64,000 nt of DNA from Acidobacteriaceae bacterium KBS 83 (GCA_000381585.1 KB906735.1:208242-272241), one strand, 5' to 3'; shown: positions 35,487 through 44,595, counted from the first letter of the stretch. The notes: generated by a model not told the origin, from the letters alone. Numbers and translations: made by a program.

Positions 35487-36575
35487 CTAAGGTGTTGACG
35501 CGCGTCGGCGTGGCGTCCGGGATTCGCTCGTAGCGCCCATTGCTCCGACGACTCTTTCGCTATTCTCCGCTGGAGGGACACCGACGGAATCGCGAATCTT
35601 CAGAGCTGTTTCAAGCACGATATGCTCCGGCGGCCCGTGATCTCCGCGCACACGATCGATCAGGATCTGCGCGGCTGCTGTTCCCATCTGGTAACCCGGC
35701 TGTGACACCGATGAGAGAGGCGGACTGGTCATTTCGGCAAGTTCGAGATCATCGAAACCAATCAGCGAAACGTCTTCTGGACACTTTAGTCCGAGTTCGC
35801 GAAAAGCCAGTAATGCGCCGAATGCGATCATGTCGTTTCCGGCAAAGATCGCCGTTGGACGTCCGATCATTCGCAACAGCAGAAGGGCCTTGGTATAGCC
35901 GCCGTGCTTATCGAAGCTTGTCTCCTGCACGTACTCGGGGCCGATGTGGATGCGGCTTTCCTGTAGCGCACGCTTGAAACCTTTGAGTCGGTTCTGCGCG
36001 TTGGTCAGATTCCCTGGCCCGCTAATCATCCCCAGACGTGTGTGGCCCTGGCGGAGAACATAACTGGTGGCTTCATACGCGCCCGTTTCGTTATCTGCCG
36101 TCACGGTGTCGCCGTTCCAATCTCGCGGAAGGCGATCTACGCAGACAACTGCCGCGCCCGCCTTGCGGTAGGAAGCAGCCTGCGCGGTCAAATCACTGAA
36201 ATTTGAAGGAATGACAATCAGACCGGAAGGCAGATACGTCCTCAGCTCGTTCAGGTGCGCGATTTCTTTGGCATGGTCGTTGTCTGTATTGCACAGCATC
36301 AACCGGTATCCATTCGCGAAGGCGATGTCCTCTGCGCCTCGAACCACGGCAGGAAAGAACGGATTGGTGACATCTGGAATGACCATGCCGATCATGTTTG
36401 TCTTATCGCGGCGCAGGCCACGCGCAAGCTGACTCGGCTGATAACCAACCCGCTCGACTGCATCCATGACTCGTTTACGAAGCGGTTCCCGGACCGTAGC
36501 CGAGCCGTTCACCACGTGAGACACTGTGCCGAGCGAAACACCCGCCATCTTCGCGATCTGCTTCATGTTTGCCAA
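35487..36575 (-). CDS. LacI-family transcriptional regulator
   Basis: 362 residues. The N-terminal HTH and hinge are MKQIAKMAGVSLGTVSHVVN and RVGYQPSQLARGLRR; IGMVIPDVTNPFFPAVVRGA opens the periplasmic-binding-protein-like sensor domain, continuing through GLIVIPSNFSD, IFAGNDMIAFGALLAFRELG and VSLIGFDDLELAEMTSPPLS. It represses sugar genes until a sugar or sugar phosphate binds. It is divergent from the transporter-ribokinase operon and both flanks carry the same TGAAAGCTTTCA palindrome, so it likely regulates that operon and itself. Confidence 0.92.
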   Translation of the reverse strand: MANMKQIAKMAGVSLGTVSHVVNGSATVREPLRKRVMDAVERVGYQPSQLARGLRRDKTNMIGMVIPDVTNPFFPAVVRGAEDIAFANGYRLMLCNTDNDHAKEIAHLNELRTYLPSGLIVIPSNFSDLTAQAASYRKAGAAVVCVDRLPRDWNGDTVTADNETGAYEATSYVLRQGHTRLGMISGPGNLTNAQNRLKGFKRALQESRIHIGPEYVQETSFDKHGGYTKALLLLRMIGRPTAIFAGNDMIAFGALLAFRELGLKCPEDVSLIGFDDLELAEMTSPPLSSVSQPGYQMGTAAAQILIDRVRGDHGPPEHIVLETALKIRDSVGVPPAENSERVVGAMGATSESRTPRRRASTP

Positions 36576-36755
36576 AGCGCATTACTCCTGACGCGCTGCC
36601 CTACAGCACAACACGGTTTGACCGGCCATAGTGTCGCACATGGTTGGAATTCGACGAAAACATGCAGATTGAGGCTATATCTTGCAGCGCCAATAGAAAG
36701 GCGAAACGAAACTTGACAAACGAAATGCAATCTTTACTAATCTGCGACAGCTTCT

Positions 36756-36767
36756 TGAAAGCTTTCA
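36756..36767. promoter_or_regulatory. LacI-type operator, copy 2
   Basis: TGAAAGCTTTCA, identical to 35377-35388, inside the 307-base spacer between the LacI gene (minus) and the sugar transporter operon (plus). The upstream TTGACAAACG (36714-36723) could be a -35, with the operator covering the start of transcription. No other gene was seen in this spacer. Confidence 0.75.
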
Positions 36768-36882
36768 TTTATGCCTGATCTGATACTTTGGCTCGAACAT
36801 CCAGCAATGCACAGCGAATTCGATCAAGGTGCCCAATCGTCACGCCGAAATACGGCTGATACCCGGTGGAAGGGAGCGAGCG

Positions 36883-37878
36883 TTGTTTCAGCCTGAGAGC
36901 TATCTGCCTGTCCTGTTGCTGATGATCCTCAGCATGCTGTGCTGGGGCTCCTGGGCCAATACAATGAAACTCTGTCCTGGCTACCGGTTTCAGCTCTTTT
37001 ACTGGGACTACGTATGGGGGCTAATCGCTGGAGCGTTGCTATGGGGATTCACGCTAGGTAGCATCTGTGGCCACGGGCCAAGCTTCTTACCGGATCTAGC
37101 GCAGACTAGCGGAACCCACATTGGCTTCGCACTGCTCAGCGGCGCGTTGTTCAATATCGCAAACCTTCTGCTGGTCGCCGCCATTGAAATCGCCGGGCTT
37201 GCTGTGGCATTCCCTGTCGGCATCGGACTCGCGCTGATCGTGGGCGCCATCGCCAGTTACATTCTCCTGCCAAACGGCAATCCTCTGCTGCTATTCGGCG
37301 GCATCGCGCTCGTAGTCGCCGCTATCGCCTTCGATGCTGCAGCTTATCGTTTGCGCGAAACTGATCGGCGCTCGTTAAGCGTGCGCGGCGTCATCATCAG
37401 CTTGATTGCAGGACTGCTGATGGGAAGCTTTTATCCTTTTGTTGCGCGCGCAATGTCAGGGCAGCGCGCGGGCGGTCCATACGCCATAACATTCGTCTTT
37501 GTCTTTGGTGTATTACTTTGTGCGGTTCCGTTCAACTTCCTGCTCATGCGCAAACCGCTTGACGGCAGTCGTCCGCTTATTTTTTCCGAGTACACGGCAG
37601 CGCGCCGCTCCTGGCATCTATGGGGACTTCTCGGAGGATTGATCTGGTGCACGGGTGCACTCTTCAATTTTGTGAGCTCACGTGCGCACGCGGTCGGCCC
37701 TGCCGTCTCCTACTCGATCGGCCAGGGAGCCACCATGATCTCTGCAGCCTGGGGTGTTTTTGTGTGGAAGGAATTTGCTGGAGCGCCGCAGCGTTCAAAG
37801 AGATTTCTTACGTGGATGTTCATCTTTTTTCTGGCGGGACTTTGTGCTGTCGCACTCGCCCCGGTTCTTTGGAAATAG
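36883..37878 (+). CDS. GRP-type sugar transporter
   Basis: 331 residues from TTG 36883, chosen because GGAAGGGAG lies 7-8 bases upstream and the product then begins FQPESYLPVLLLMILSM, straight into TM1; the GTG at 36829 lacks a ribosome site. About ten transmembrane segments with the family motifs CWGSWANTMKL, FYWDYVWGL, FNIANLLLVAAIEIAGLAV and GQGATMISAAWGVFVWKEF, as in glucose/ribose (GRP) uptake proteins. It probably imports a monosaccharide for the downstream ribokinase-type kinase. First gene of the LacI-controlled operon. Confidence 0.87.
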   Translation: MFQPESYLPVLLLMILSMLCWGSWANTMKLCPGYRFQLFYWDYVWGLIAGALLWGFTLGSICGHGPSFLPDLAQTSGTHIGFALLSGALFNIANLLLVAAIEIAGLAVAFPVGIGLALIVGAIASYILLPNGNPLLLFGGIALVVAAIAFDAAAYRLRETDRRSLSVRGVIISLIAGLLMGSFYPFVARAMSGQRAGGPYAITFVFVFGVLLCAVPFNFLLMRKPLDGSRPLIFSEYTAARRSWHLWGLLGGLIWCTGALFNFVSSRAHAVGPAVSYSIGQGATMISAAWGVFVWKEFAGAPQRSKRFLTWMFIFFLAGLCAVALAPVLWK

Positions 37879-37907
37879 GCAGCTTTTCTCAATGTCAGGA
37901 GGGCGCC

Positions 37908-38867
37908 ATGTCTGCGGGGAGTAAGCCAGTCGCCGTCGTGGGCAGCATCAACATCGACTTAGTGACAAACACCAAGCGTATCCCCGTGCGGGGAGAAACT
38001 GTCTTCGGTAGCGGATTTCAAATCCATTCCGGAGGCAAGGGCGCCAATCAGGCAGCGGCGGTTGCGCGGCTGGGTTACCCCGTGTGCATGATTGGCCGAA
38101 TCGGCGACGATGCCTTCGGCCAGCAACTTCGCACTCATCTCGAGCAGGCCGGGGTGAATGTCGCCGGCGTGATCACCACAACCGGGACATCAGGTGTGGC
38201 GACGATCATCGTTGCAGACAGCGGAGAAAACTGCATTGTCATCACTCCGGGTGCGAATGCCTTGCTTACCCCAGAAGACATCGACGCAAACGTTGAGATT
38301 ATTCGTTCTTCCGGTATTGTACTGACGCAACTCGAAATTCCGCTTGAAACAGTTGAGCATCTGGCTGGCATCTGCGCGCGTGAAGGCATTCCGCTGATAC
38401 TCGATCCGGCGCCGGCGAAGGGGCTCCCAGCATCGTTGTTCAAGGTCGTAAGCTGGTTCACTCCGAATGAGACGGAAGCAGCGTTTTTTACCGGGGAGAA
38501 TGGCACGGACTTCGGACTGCTGGAGCCCGCGAGCGTCGCAAAGGCATTGATTGACCGCGGTATCGGAGGGGTCGTTCTCAAACTGGGCTCACGTGGCGCA
38601 TTCCTCGCATCGAACGCCCGGGTGGAGGAACAATTGCCTGCCTTCGCCGTTCGGGCCGTCGATACTACAGCCGCAGGTGACGCCTTCAACGGAGCCTTCG
38701 CCGTCGGAATGCTGCTAGGCAAAGATCCCGTCGCCAGCGCACGATTTGCCACAGCCGCCGCTGCTCTTTCCGTCACGCGCGCTGGTGCGCAACCTTCCAT
38801 GCCCACCCGGGCAGAAGTCGACCGACTCCTCGAAACCAGGCACGAAGCTGGAGAACCCCTACGATGA
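37908..38867 (+). CDS. rbsK: Ribokinase (PfkB family)
   Basis: 319 residues from ATG 37908 with AGGAGGG 5 bases upstream; a longer frame into the transporter gene is spurious. VVGSINIDLVTNTKRIPV and GGKGANQAAAVARLG form the sugar site; TTAAGDAFNGAFAVGM holds the catalytic Asp and anion hole. It phosphorylates ribose or a related sugar at O5. Overlaps the next gene by 4 bases. Ribose fits the motifs best, but related deoxyribose or other kinases are possible. Confidence 0.88.
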   Translation: MSAGSKPVAVVGSINIDLVTNTKRIPVRGETVFGSGFQIHSGGKGANQAAAVARLGYPVCMIGRIGDDAFGQQLRTHLEQAGVNVAGVITTTGTSGVATIIVADSGENCIVITPGANALLTPEDIDANVEIIRSSGIVLTQLEIPLETVEHLAGICAREGIPLILDPAPAKGLPASLFKVVSWFTPNETEAAFFTGENGTDFGLLEPASVAKALIDRGIGGVVLKLGSRGAFLASNARVEEQLPAFAVRAVDTTAAGDAFNGAFAVGMLLGKDPVASARFATAAAALSVTRAGAQPSMPTRAEVDRLLETRHEAGEPLR

Positions 38868-40093
38868 CGTGCGCGATTCGCTCAATGCGATTGCTCGCTT
38901 TCCTCTGGTCCGCCATGCTGGCTTTTTCTGTGGCTGCCCAGGACTTTCGGTACCAGCCGCGCGAGCAGCAGATTCCTCCGCCATCCTGCCTCACGATGCA
39001 CTTTCCTTGGGAGGGCGGTAGCGCTCCGTGCGCGCCGGGTACGCACGAGGAGTGGCTCAAGGCAATCAACGACTGGCGCACTGAGTGGCGCATACGCGTT
39101 GGCTACAGTGGGGCACGCTACGAGATGCCGGCGCTTCAATGGACGCAATCCAGCTTCATTCAGCCGCAGATGATGGTGCCCGACCGTCACTTCTACGATC
39201 CTGTCGCCGGGAAATATACCGTCGATCGTTATCTCGATGATTTGGAGAAGCGCTATGGAGGCATTGATGCGGTTCTCATCTGGGCCACCTATCCAAACAT
39301 GGGCATCGACAACCGCAACCAGCAGGACTTGGTGCGCTCCCTCCCCGGCGGCGTGGAAGGCGTACGGCAGATGGTCTCAGACTTTCACCGTCGCGGTGTG
39401 TGTGTTCTTTTCCCGATAATGATGTGGGATCAAGGTACGCGCAACCCTGGAACGAACTGGCCGGATGCCACCGCGCAGCTCATGAAAGAGATCGGCGCTG
39501 ACGGCGTCAACGGCGATACGCAGGATGGAGTCCCGCTGGCTTTTTCAGTTGCCGCGGAAAAGGCAGGACATCCGCTCGCGTTTGAGCCTGAGATGGGACC
39601 ATCTGACGAAGCTCTGGCCTGGAATGTGCTCACCTGGGGTCAGTACAAATTTCAATTTGCGCCGACGCACGCCTATGTGAAATGGGCCGGCAAGCGCCTG
39701 CCGCATGAATGGGAATGGCAGTTTGCAGCCCAAGGTACAGAGGGTCGTACCTATCCGTGGGGTAATACGTGGGACACGAAGGCGGTGCCCGAACCTGACA
39801 AAGGCCGCACGATGCGCGGACCGGATGCTGTGGGTGCCCATCCGGCGGGAGCCAGTCCCTTCGGAGTGGAGGACATGGTAGGGAATGTCTGGCAATGGAC
39901 CGACGAATATGTGGACGAGCATACGCGCAGCGGCATTTTGCGCGGCGGCAGTTACTACCAGCCGCAGGGTTCGATCTGGTATTTCCCCCAGGCTTACCGC
40001 AATGACAACCACGGAAAGCTGCTGATGATGGCACCGAGCTATGATCGATCCGCCACTGTAGGCTTCCGTTGCGTCGAAGACGCAACAGATTGA
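38864..40093 (+). CDS. GH-like domain joined to truncated sulfatase-modifying-factor (FGE-like) domain
   Basis: 409 residues with a signal peptide (RLLAFLWSAMLAFSVAAQ). Residues about 45-255 look like the first half of a TIM-barrel glycosidase-type domain (GGIDAVLIWATYPNMGID, GVCVLFPIMMWDQGTRNPG). It then jumps, after NVLTWGQYKFQF, into the second half of a formylglycine-generating-enzyme-like domain (YVKWAGKRLPHEWEWQFAAQ, VGNVWQWTDEY, LRGGSYYQP, TVGFRCVED). The start of the FGE domain and the rest of the barrel are missing, so an in-frame internal deletion of several hundred residues is likely. ATGA-coupled to rbsK. Probably nonfunctional or altered. Confidence 0.65.
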   Translation: MTCAIRSMRLLAFLWSAMLAFSVAAQDFRYQPREQQIPPPSCLTMHFPWEGGSAPCAPGTHEEWLKAINDWRTEWRIRVGYSGARYEMPALQWTQSSFIQPQMMVPDRHFYDPVAGKYTVDRYLDDLEKRYGGIDAVLIWATYPNMGIDNRNQQDLVRSLPGGVEGVRQMVSDFHRRGVCVLFPIMMWDQGTRNPGTNWPDATAQLMKEIGADGVNGDTQDGVPLAFSVAAEKAGHPLAFEPEMGPSDEALAWNVLTWGQYKFQFAPTHAYVKWAGKRLPHEWEWQFAAQGTEGRTYPWGNTWDTKAVPEPDKGRTMRGPDAVGAHPAGASPFGVEDMVGNVWQWTDEYVDEHTRSGILRGGSYYQPQGSIWYFPQAYRNDNHGKLLMMAPSYDRSATVGFRCVEDATD

Positions 40094-40280
40094 TTGGTGC
40101 TTCTGAGGAAACGAGATTATTTCGCGGCGGATGCCAAGAAAATCTTCCCCGAGCCATCACGCGGGCGAATAGCGGTTCACCCGTCGAGCGCGCCCATGGA
40201 TGGGATAACTTTGGGCGGTTCACAGCTGAAATCTGGAGGCCGGCAAGAATGCCGACCTCGCAAGGACGAATTGACCACCG

Positions 40281-40811
40281 TCAGCTAACCTTCTGTCGCA
40301 CACTCTGAAGAATCTCATCCGAGAGCCGCGGATCCTTGACGGCGCGAGCCAGCACGACGCCGCCGAGCAAAGCGGCTGCCTGAAAGATGGCTTCCTTACG
40401 GTCGCCGCTGGCGGCAGAGAGAATTTCCTCGAATCCGCGCTCGAAGGCTGCTTTGAGTTCCGGCGCGGAACGGGCCACTTCCTGCGCCAGTGCCGCCATG
40501 GTGCAGCCGTTGCCTGGATTGTCGCGATGCCGAGGGCTCAGATAGCGATCCGCATACACTTTCCGGCCCTTTTTCGTCGAGCCGTAGCTCCGTGCGCGCC
40601 CAGCCGAAACATCCTGTCCGTAGACAACGGCAGCCTTCTCGAGTTCTTGCTTCGACGCGAAATGGGCATAGAAGGCGCCATGCGTAAGGCCAGCGGCCTT
40701 CATTACTTTGCCCACGGTCACGTTCCCAAATCCCCGTTCTCGAAAAAGGCGCGAGGCCTCCTTCACAATCCGGTCATGTTTTGCGGCGGTCTCTTTGGCG
40801 GGGTACCGCAT
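40281..40811 (-). CDS. TetR-family transcriptional regulator
   Basis: 176 residues from ATG 40811, with AGGA a few bases upstream; the longer frame begins inside the operator. The HTH region is IVKEASRLFRERGFGNVTV and GLTHGAFYAHFASKQELEKA. The C-terminal ligand domain has CTMAALAQEVARSAPELKAA, as in the TetR group that controls short-chain dehydrogenases. Divergent from the SDR gene across an 86-base spacer with a 16-bp palindrome. Confidence 0.9.
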   Translation of the reverse strand: MRYPAKETAAKHDRIVKEASRLFRERGFGNVTVGKVMKAAGLTHGAFYAHFASKQELEKAAVVYGQDVSAGRARSYGSTKKGRKVYADRYLSPRHRDNPGNGCTMAALAQEVARSAPELKAAFERGFEEILSAASGDRKEAIFQAAALLGGVVLARAVKDPRLSDEILQSVRQKVS

Positions 40812-40829
40812 TTTCCTGCATCCTCCAAC

Positions 40830-40845
40830 TATGATGCTCATCATA
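40830..40845. promoter_or_regulatory. Palindromic operator between tetR and SDR genes
   Basis: TATGATGCTCATCATA: 7-base arms TATGATG and CATCATA around CT. It lies 19 bases upstream of the tetR ATG and 53 bases before the SDR ATG, where a TetR-type repressor would block both promoters. A related half-site, CATCAT, recurs at about 40861. Confidence 0.65.
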
Positions 40846-40897
40846 CCAAATGCATGACGGACATCATGGTTGAGCGGGCGATCATCAAGGAGGAATC

Positions 40898-41680
40898 ATG
40901 AAGCTTGCAGGCAAAAGGGCACTTATTACCGGAGGCAACAGCGGAATCGGCTTGGCCACAGCCCGCCTTTTCATCGCCGAAGGTGCTGAAGTCGCCATTA
41001 CGGGCCGGGACCAGAAAACGCTGGATGAAGCAGTAGCCGAACTGGGCTCTGACGCACACGGCTACCATGCCGATCTCACCATAGCCGAAGATCGCAAGCA
41101 GCTTTTCGCAGCACTCGCCAGGGATTTCGGCAATCTTGACATCGTCTTCGCCAACGCCGGAATCTCCGGAAAAACGCCTACTGGCGCGGCTGACGAGGCC
41201 ATTTTCGAGAACATCATCCACACCAACTTGAATGGCGCTTTCTTTACCGTCAATTCAGCTGCATCTTTGCTGAACGACAACGGCAGCATTATCTTCAACG
41301 GTTCGGTGCATAACTATCTTGGCCAAGCGGGCATGGCTGCATATGCCGCCACGAAGGGTGGCCTCGTCTCCATGGCGCGTGCCATCGCGGCCGACCTTGC
41401 GCCACGCGAGATTCGCGTAAATGTGGTGGCCCCGGGGGCGACGAAGACTCCCATCTGGAAGCGCGGTCCCCGCGCCAACGATACAGCCGAGCAATCTGCT
41501 AAACTCGCTGACTTCGTCTCCTCCTCGATTGCACTGGGCCGTTGGGGCGAAGCGGAAGAACTGGCCAAAGCTGTGCTTTTCCTTGCCTCCGACGACTCGT
41601 CGTACATCAATGCGATCGAGCTGGTGGTGGATGGAGGAATGACGGGTGCGCCTTTCGGAGCTCCCATTCTGCGTGGCTAA
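40898..41680 (+). CDS. Short-chain dehydrogenase/reductase
   Basis: 260 residues. TGGNSGIGLATARLF (NAD(P)-binding TGxxxGxG), NAGISGK, the catalytic Tyr-Lys in YAATKGGLVSMARA and VVAPGATKTPIW are all present. Classical SDR, soluble, reducing a small carbonyl compound. Good AAGGAGG ribosome site. Regulated most likely by the divergent TetR protein. The substrate is not indicated; quinone or aldehyde detoxification is one possibility for TetR-SDR pairs. Confidence 0.9.
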   Translation: MKLAGKRALITGGNSGIGLATARLFIAEGAEVAITGRDQKTLDEAVAELGSDAHGYHADLTIAEDRKQLFAALARDFGNLDIVFANAGISGKTPTGAADEAIFENIIHTNLNGAFFTVNSAASLLNDNGSIIFNGSVHNYLGQAGMAAYAATKGGLVSMARAIAADLAPREIRVNVVAPGATKTPIWKRGPRANDTAEQSAKLADFVSSSIALGRWGEAEELAKAVLFLASDDSSYINAIELVVDGGMTGAPFGAPILRG

Positions 41681-41750
41681 GCGTCGAATGCCGCCCCATC
41701 GAAGATTAAAGTCGTCCGGCAAAAAATGTTCAACACAAAAGGAGAGACTT

Positions 41751-42219
41751 ATGCCCACGATCCACTTCCACCAGACAACCAGCTTGACGCCCGAGCAGTA
41801 CGTCGCCGGGCTCACCGACTTCGGACACGGCCGTTCAAAGCTCTTTTAGCAACAGCGCAGACGGGTACCTCAAGGTGCATCAGCGCGGCCGCACGTCGGC
41901 CGACGTCACCGAAGACTCCGGCGGCATCTGGGAACGCTTGCGCTACGACTGGTCCGATCCGAACAACGTCATCCTCACCACGACCGACTCGAACACGTGG
42001 GGAGGCGCTTCCGGCCACACTTACACCTTCACTCGGCGGTCCGAAGGCACCACAGAGATTGACGTCGCCGTCAGACGCGAGGGCAAGAATCTCAAGGGAC
42101 TCTTGCTCGGCGTCGTGCTCGGTACCATCGGCAGGAGCGTTTTGGAAAAGGCGTTTACAAACAGCGTCAAGGCCATTGAAGCCCGAAACGGCGTGGCCAC
42201 GGACAGATACGCAGCTTGA
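41751..42219 (+). pseudogene. SRPBCC-like gene with a +1 frame break at TTT TAG
   Basis: ATG 41751 (GGAGAG site upstream) reads PTIHFHQTTSLTPEQYVAG...GRSKLF then stops at TAG 41847. Skipping one T of the CTCTTTTAGC run at 41841-41850 continues directly into SNSADGYLKVHQRGRTSADV and on to a stop at 42219, giving about 155 residues with the look of a small SRPBCC/START-type protein (hydrophobic-ligand cavity; KGLLLGVVLGTIGR near the end). It may be a pseudogene, a homopolymer error, or a +1 frameshift site. It lies 70 bases after the SDR gene and may belong to the same operon. Confidence 0.6.
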
Positions 42220-43203
42220 GAATGCGGCGAGCAAGCCGACCCAACTGGCCGGATTGGTACGCCGAGTATATGGTGCGCGAGCAGGCCGGCCGAGAACTGC
42301 CGCAACAATGGCATGAGCGATTGGGGTGGGATGCGTGTCATCTAATGCCCTGCGCTCTTCAAACGGGCGTAATCTCAAAGAGTAGGTCGACGGCAGTCCC
42401 GCGGCACAAGTCATGGCCCTCGACCACCGCACTATTCTCGGCCCTCAACTCAGGATCCAGAGCGCCGTGACCGTGCGCCGGCTGCTCGCCTATCTCGCGC
42501 TACGCCCGAGCAGATTGCCCACCAACGCGTGAGACACCTTCTATGGAAGTGGTTTTGTCTTGCCAGAATGGAAGTTGGCCTCGCACCGAATGCACTGACT
42601 AGATTGCGGTCATTACGGCACGAAGCAGATTTGATCTTGGGATTGACCGCTGCCCTCGCCGAAAATTGACGCCTTGATACCGTGGAACGAGGAAGTGGGG
42701 CACCGCGTTGGTCCCCAGCATGGAAACGCGCGAGTTTGGGCCGTATGGGATGAGAAGCCCGTTCTCGCCAGACCACTTTGGAGATTCACGCGCTTCAACT
42801 TCTGCCGCTTGCAGCAGCTTGAGCACGGTATTCGTACTGTTGCCGGCTTCAGCCGCTATCTGGCGGGTTGCTCTCGCCAGCGGCTCTCAACCGTTGCACA
42901 GTCTGGAACAGCTTGTGATCATCCTCAGCCTTCGGTCGCCCTGCTGAAGCGAAGCAGCGTGAAGAAGAGACCGCCGGGCGACAATGTCGTGGACTGAAGA
43001 CGAGGCACTGTGGCGCACCACAGCGCAGAACAGCGGCGCAGTAATCTTTCTGGGCTGCTTCGAAGGCGGCTTTGCCGCGGGCCGCGGTGGTCTCCTCAAG
43101 CAGGTAGCGTTGCTGGGCATGGACGGGTGTTGAGCACAGAGCGAGGAAGAACAACGCCCAAAGATCGTCGCGGCGCAGTGGCGGGAGCCTGGACGGGCAG
43201 GCA
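42220..43203. other. Decayed stretch with unrecognised gene fragments
   Basis: About 1 kb without an intact gene. Directly downstream of kduI on the minus strand, an ATG (43207) overlaps the kduI stop; after a frame change it reads a signal-peptide-like WALFFLALCSTPVHAQQRY, then ALLEETTAARGKAAFEA-like helix, and breaks again. Further along, 42599-42826 minus encodes ENGLLIPYGPNSRVSMLGTN in another frame. On the plus strand near 42420-42530, VRRLLAYLALRP resembles a SARP-type regulator fragment, but weakly. I read it as remnants of two or three genes. Confidence 0.4.
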
Positions 43204-44034
43204 TCATCGCAGCTCCGCGATTGCGACGGCGTCCATGTCATCGAACGCCTGGTTTTCACCGCCCATTGCCCAGCAGAATCCGTAGCGCGTTGTGCCTGCG
43301 CCGGCGTGGACGCTCCATGCGGGCGAAAGGACCACCTCCTCCGGCCCGACGAACACATGCCGCGTCTCCCGTGGGTCGCCCATCACGTGCAGAATGCGCT
43401 GCGAGGCATCGAGGTCGAAGTACATATAGATCTCGCTGCGACGCTGATGGGTATGCGGTGGCATCGTGTTCCAGGACGAGCCTTCATCGAGAAGCGTGTA
43501 GCCCATGACAAGCTGGCAGCTTGCGATGCCGTCCGGGTAGATACGTTTGTAGAGCGACCGCTCATTGACCGTGGTCTGCGAACCCAAACGCAGAGCTGCG
43601 CTGCTCTGATGTGTGGCGAGCTGCGAAGGGAAAACCGCGTGGGCGGGATAGCTGACGAGATAGAAGCGAGCGGGATCGGTGGACGCGGTGCTGGCGAAGA
43701 TCACCTCGCGGCTACCTCGGCCGATGTAAAGACAGTCGAGCCGATGCATGGGGTGAGATTGACCATCGACCAGGACCGTACCATGCCCTCCGATATTGAG
43801 TACGCCAAGCTCGCGCCGCTCGCAGAAAAAGCCGGCGCGCATTTCGGGTCCTGCGGATAAAGACAGAGACGTATTCACAGGAACAGCACCACCGACAATG
43901 GCGCGATCCAGGTCTGTCGAAACGAGGTGAAGCCGGCCGGGAGTAAAGAGGCCTTCGATAAGAAAGCTGCTGCGCAGCTCGGCTGTATTCATTCGCGCGG
44001 CACGGATCGGATCGGGCATGGTGTAGTGCTTCAT
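43204..44034 (-). CDS. kduI: 5-dehydro-4-deoxy-D-glucuronate isomerase
   Basis: 276 residues, normal for KduI. FLIEGLFTPGRLHLVSTDLD, LNIGGHGTVLVDG and LYIGRGSREVIFAS are characteristic. The zinc site is in MPPHTHQRRSEIYMYFDLD (His-x-His and Glu) plus the His in SPAWSVHAGAGT. It converts 5-keto-4-deoxyuronate to 3-deoxy-D-glycero-2,5-hexodiulosonate in breakdown of pectin and other polyuronides. The next enzyme of the pathway, KduD, is encoded 0.6 kb away on the other strand. Confidence 0.93.
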   Translation of the reverse strand: MKHYTMPDPIRAARMNTAELRSSFLIEGLFTPGRLHLVSTDLDRAIVGGAVPVNTSLSLSAGPEMRAGFFCERRELGVLNIGGHGTVLVDGQSHPMHRLDCLYIGRGSREVIFASTASTDPARFYLVSYPAHAVFPSQLATHQSSAALRLGSQTTVNERSLYKRIYPDGIASCQLVMGYTLLDEGSSWNTMPPHTHQRRSEIYMYFDLDASQRILHVMGDPRETRHVFVGPEEVVLSPAWSVHAGAGTTRYGFCWAMGGENQAFDDMDAVAIAELR

Positions 44035-44076
44035 ATAGGTTCGCTCTCCGGGCTCGGCTGGTAATCCAAAGATGTG

Positions 44077-44595
44077 TCACGGACGCGCAGGCGCAGGCGT
44101 TTTGATCACGAACAGGGTAAGGTTCTGGCCTGGCGCTTCTATCGCCTGATGCGGGGTGCCGGCCGGGATGAAGATGACATCGCCTTTGTGCAGAGGATGA
44201 CTTTCGGCACCTTCTAGTCGGGCGCCGCGCACTTCCCTGTCGGCCTCTTCACGACGATCGACAATGGAGCCACCGGTCAGCTCCACTCCTTCGCCCTGCA
44301 GCACGATGAGGTAATCGCACCAGAGGCCATGAAGCTCCGCGCCACCGCTGCGGTCCCGCGTAGTGAGCATGGTGTATTGGTTTGGAAGCCGCGTGAGCGT
44401 AGCTCCAGCACTGCCGTTTGCGGCTGCGGCCTGGGCCAGCAGAGACTTTCCCTGCTGACTGAGATCAGCAGAAGTCCAGAGCTGCACCGTTGGTGCGTTC
44501 GGCGGCGCAGTCGCGCCGCGTTGCCCACCAGCAGCCTGCACGAGAAAAAAGACTCCAATAACGAATACGAAACAACGTGCAGCGGTTTGGCGCAT
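44077..44595 (-). CDS. Exported cupin-domain protein
   Basis: 172 residues from ATG 44595 (AAGGA 6 bases upstream), giving a signal peptide RCFVFVIGVFFLVQAAGG. A small C-terminal cupin is seen: HPLHKGDVIFIPAGTPHQAI with LFVIKTP after it, and ELHGLWCDYLIVLQGEG before. Metal-binding histidines are partly conserved. Found between kduI and kduD, 43 bases upstream of kduI on the same strand, so probably part of uronate use; sugar binding or isomerisation outside the cytoplasm is inference. Confidence 0.75.
   Translation of the reverse strand: MRQTAARCFVFVIGVFFLVQAAGGQRGATAPPNAPTVQLWTSADLSQQGKSLLAQAAAANGSAGATLTRLPNQYTMLTTRDRSGGAELHGLWCDYLIVLQGEGVELTGGSIVDRREEADREVRGARLEGAESHPLHKGDVIFIPAGTPHQAIEAPGQNLTLFVIKTPAPARP

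Noticed and set aside
42420-42540. SARP/BTAD regulator fragment (VRRLLAYLALRP)
   Set aside because: Only about a dozen residues resemble the family, with no start or flanking homology, so it is mentioned only inside the decayed region.
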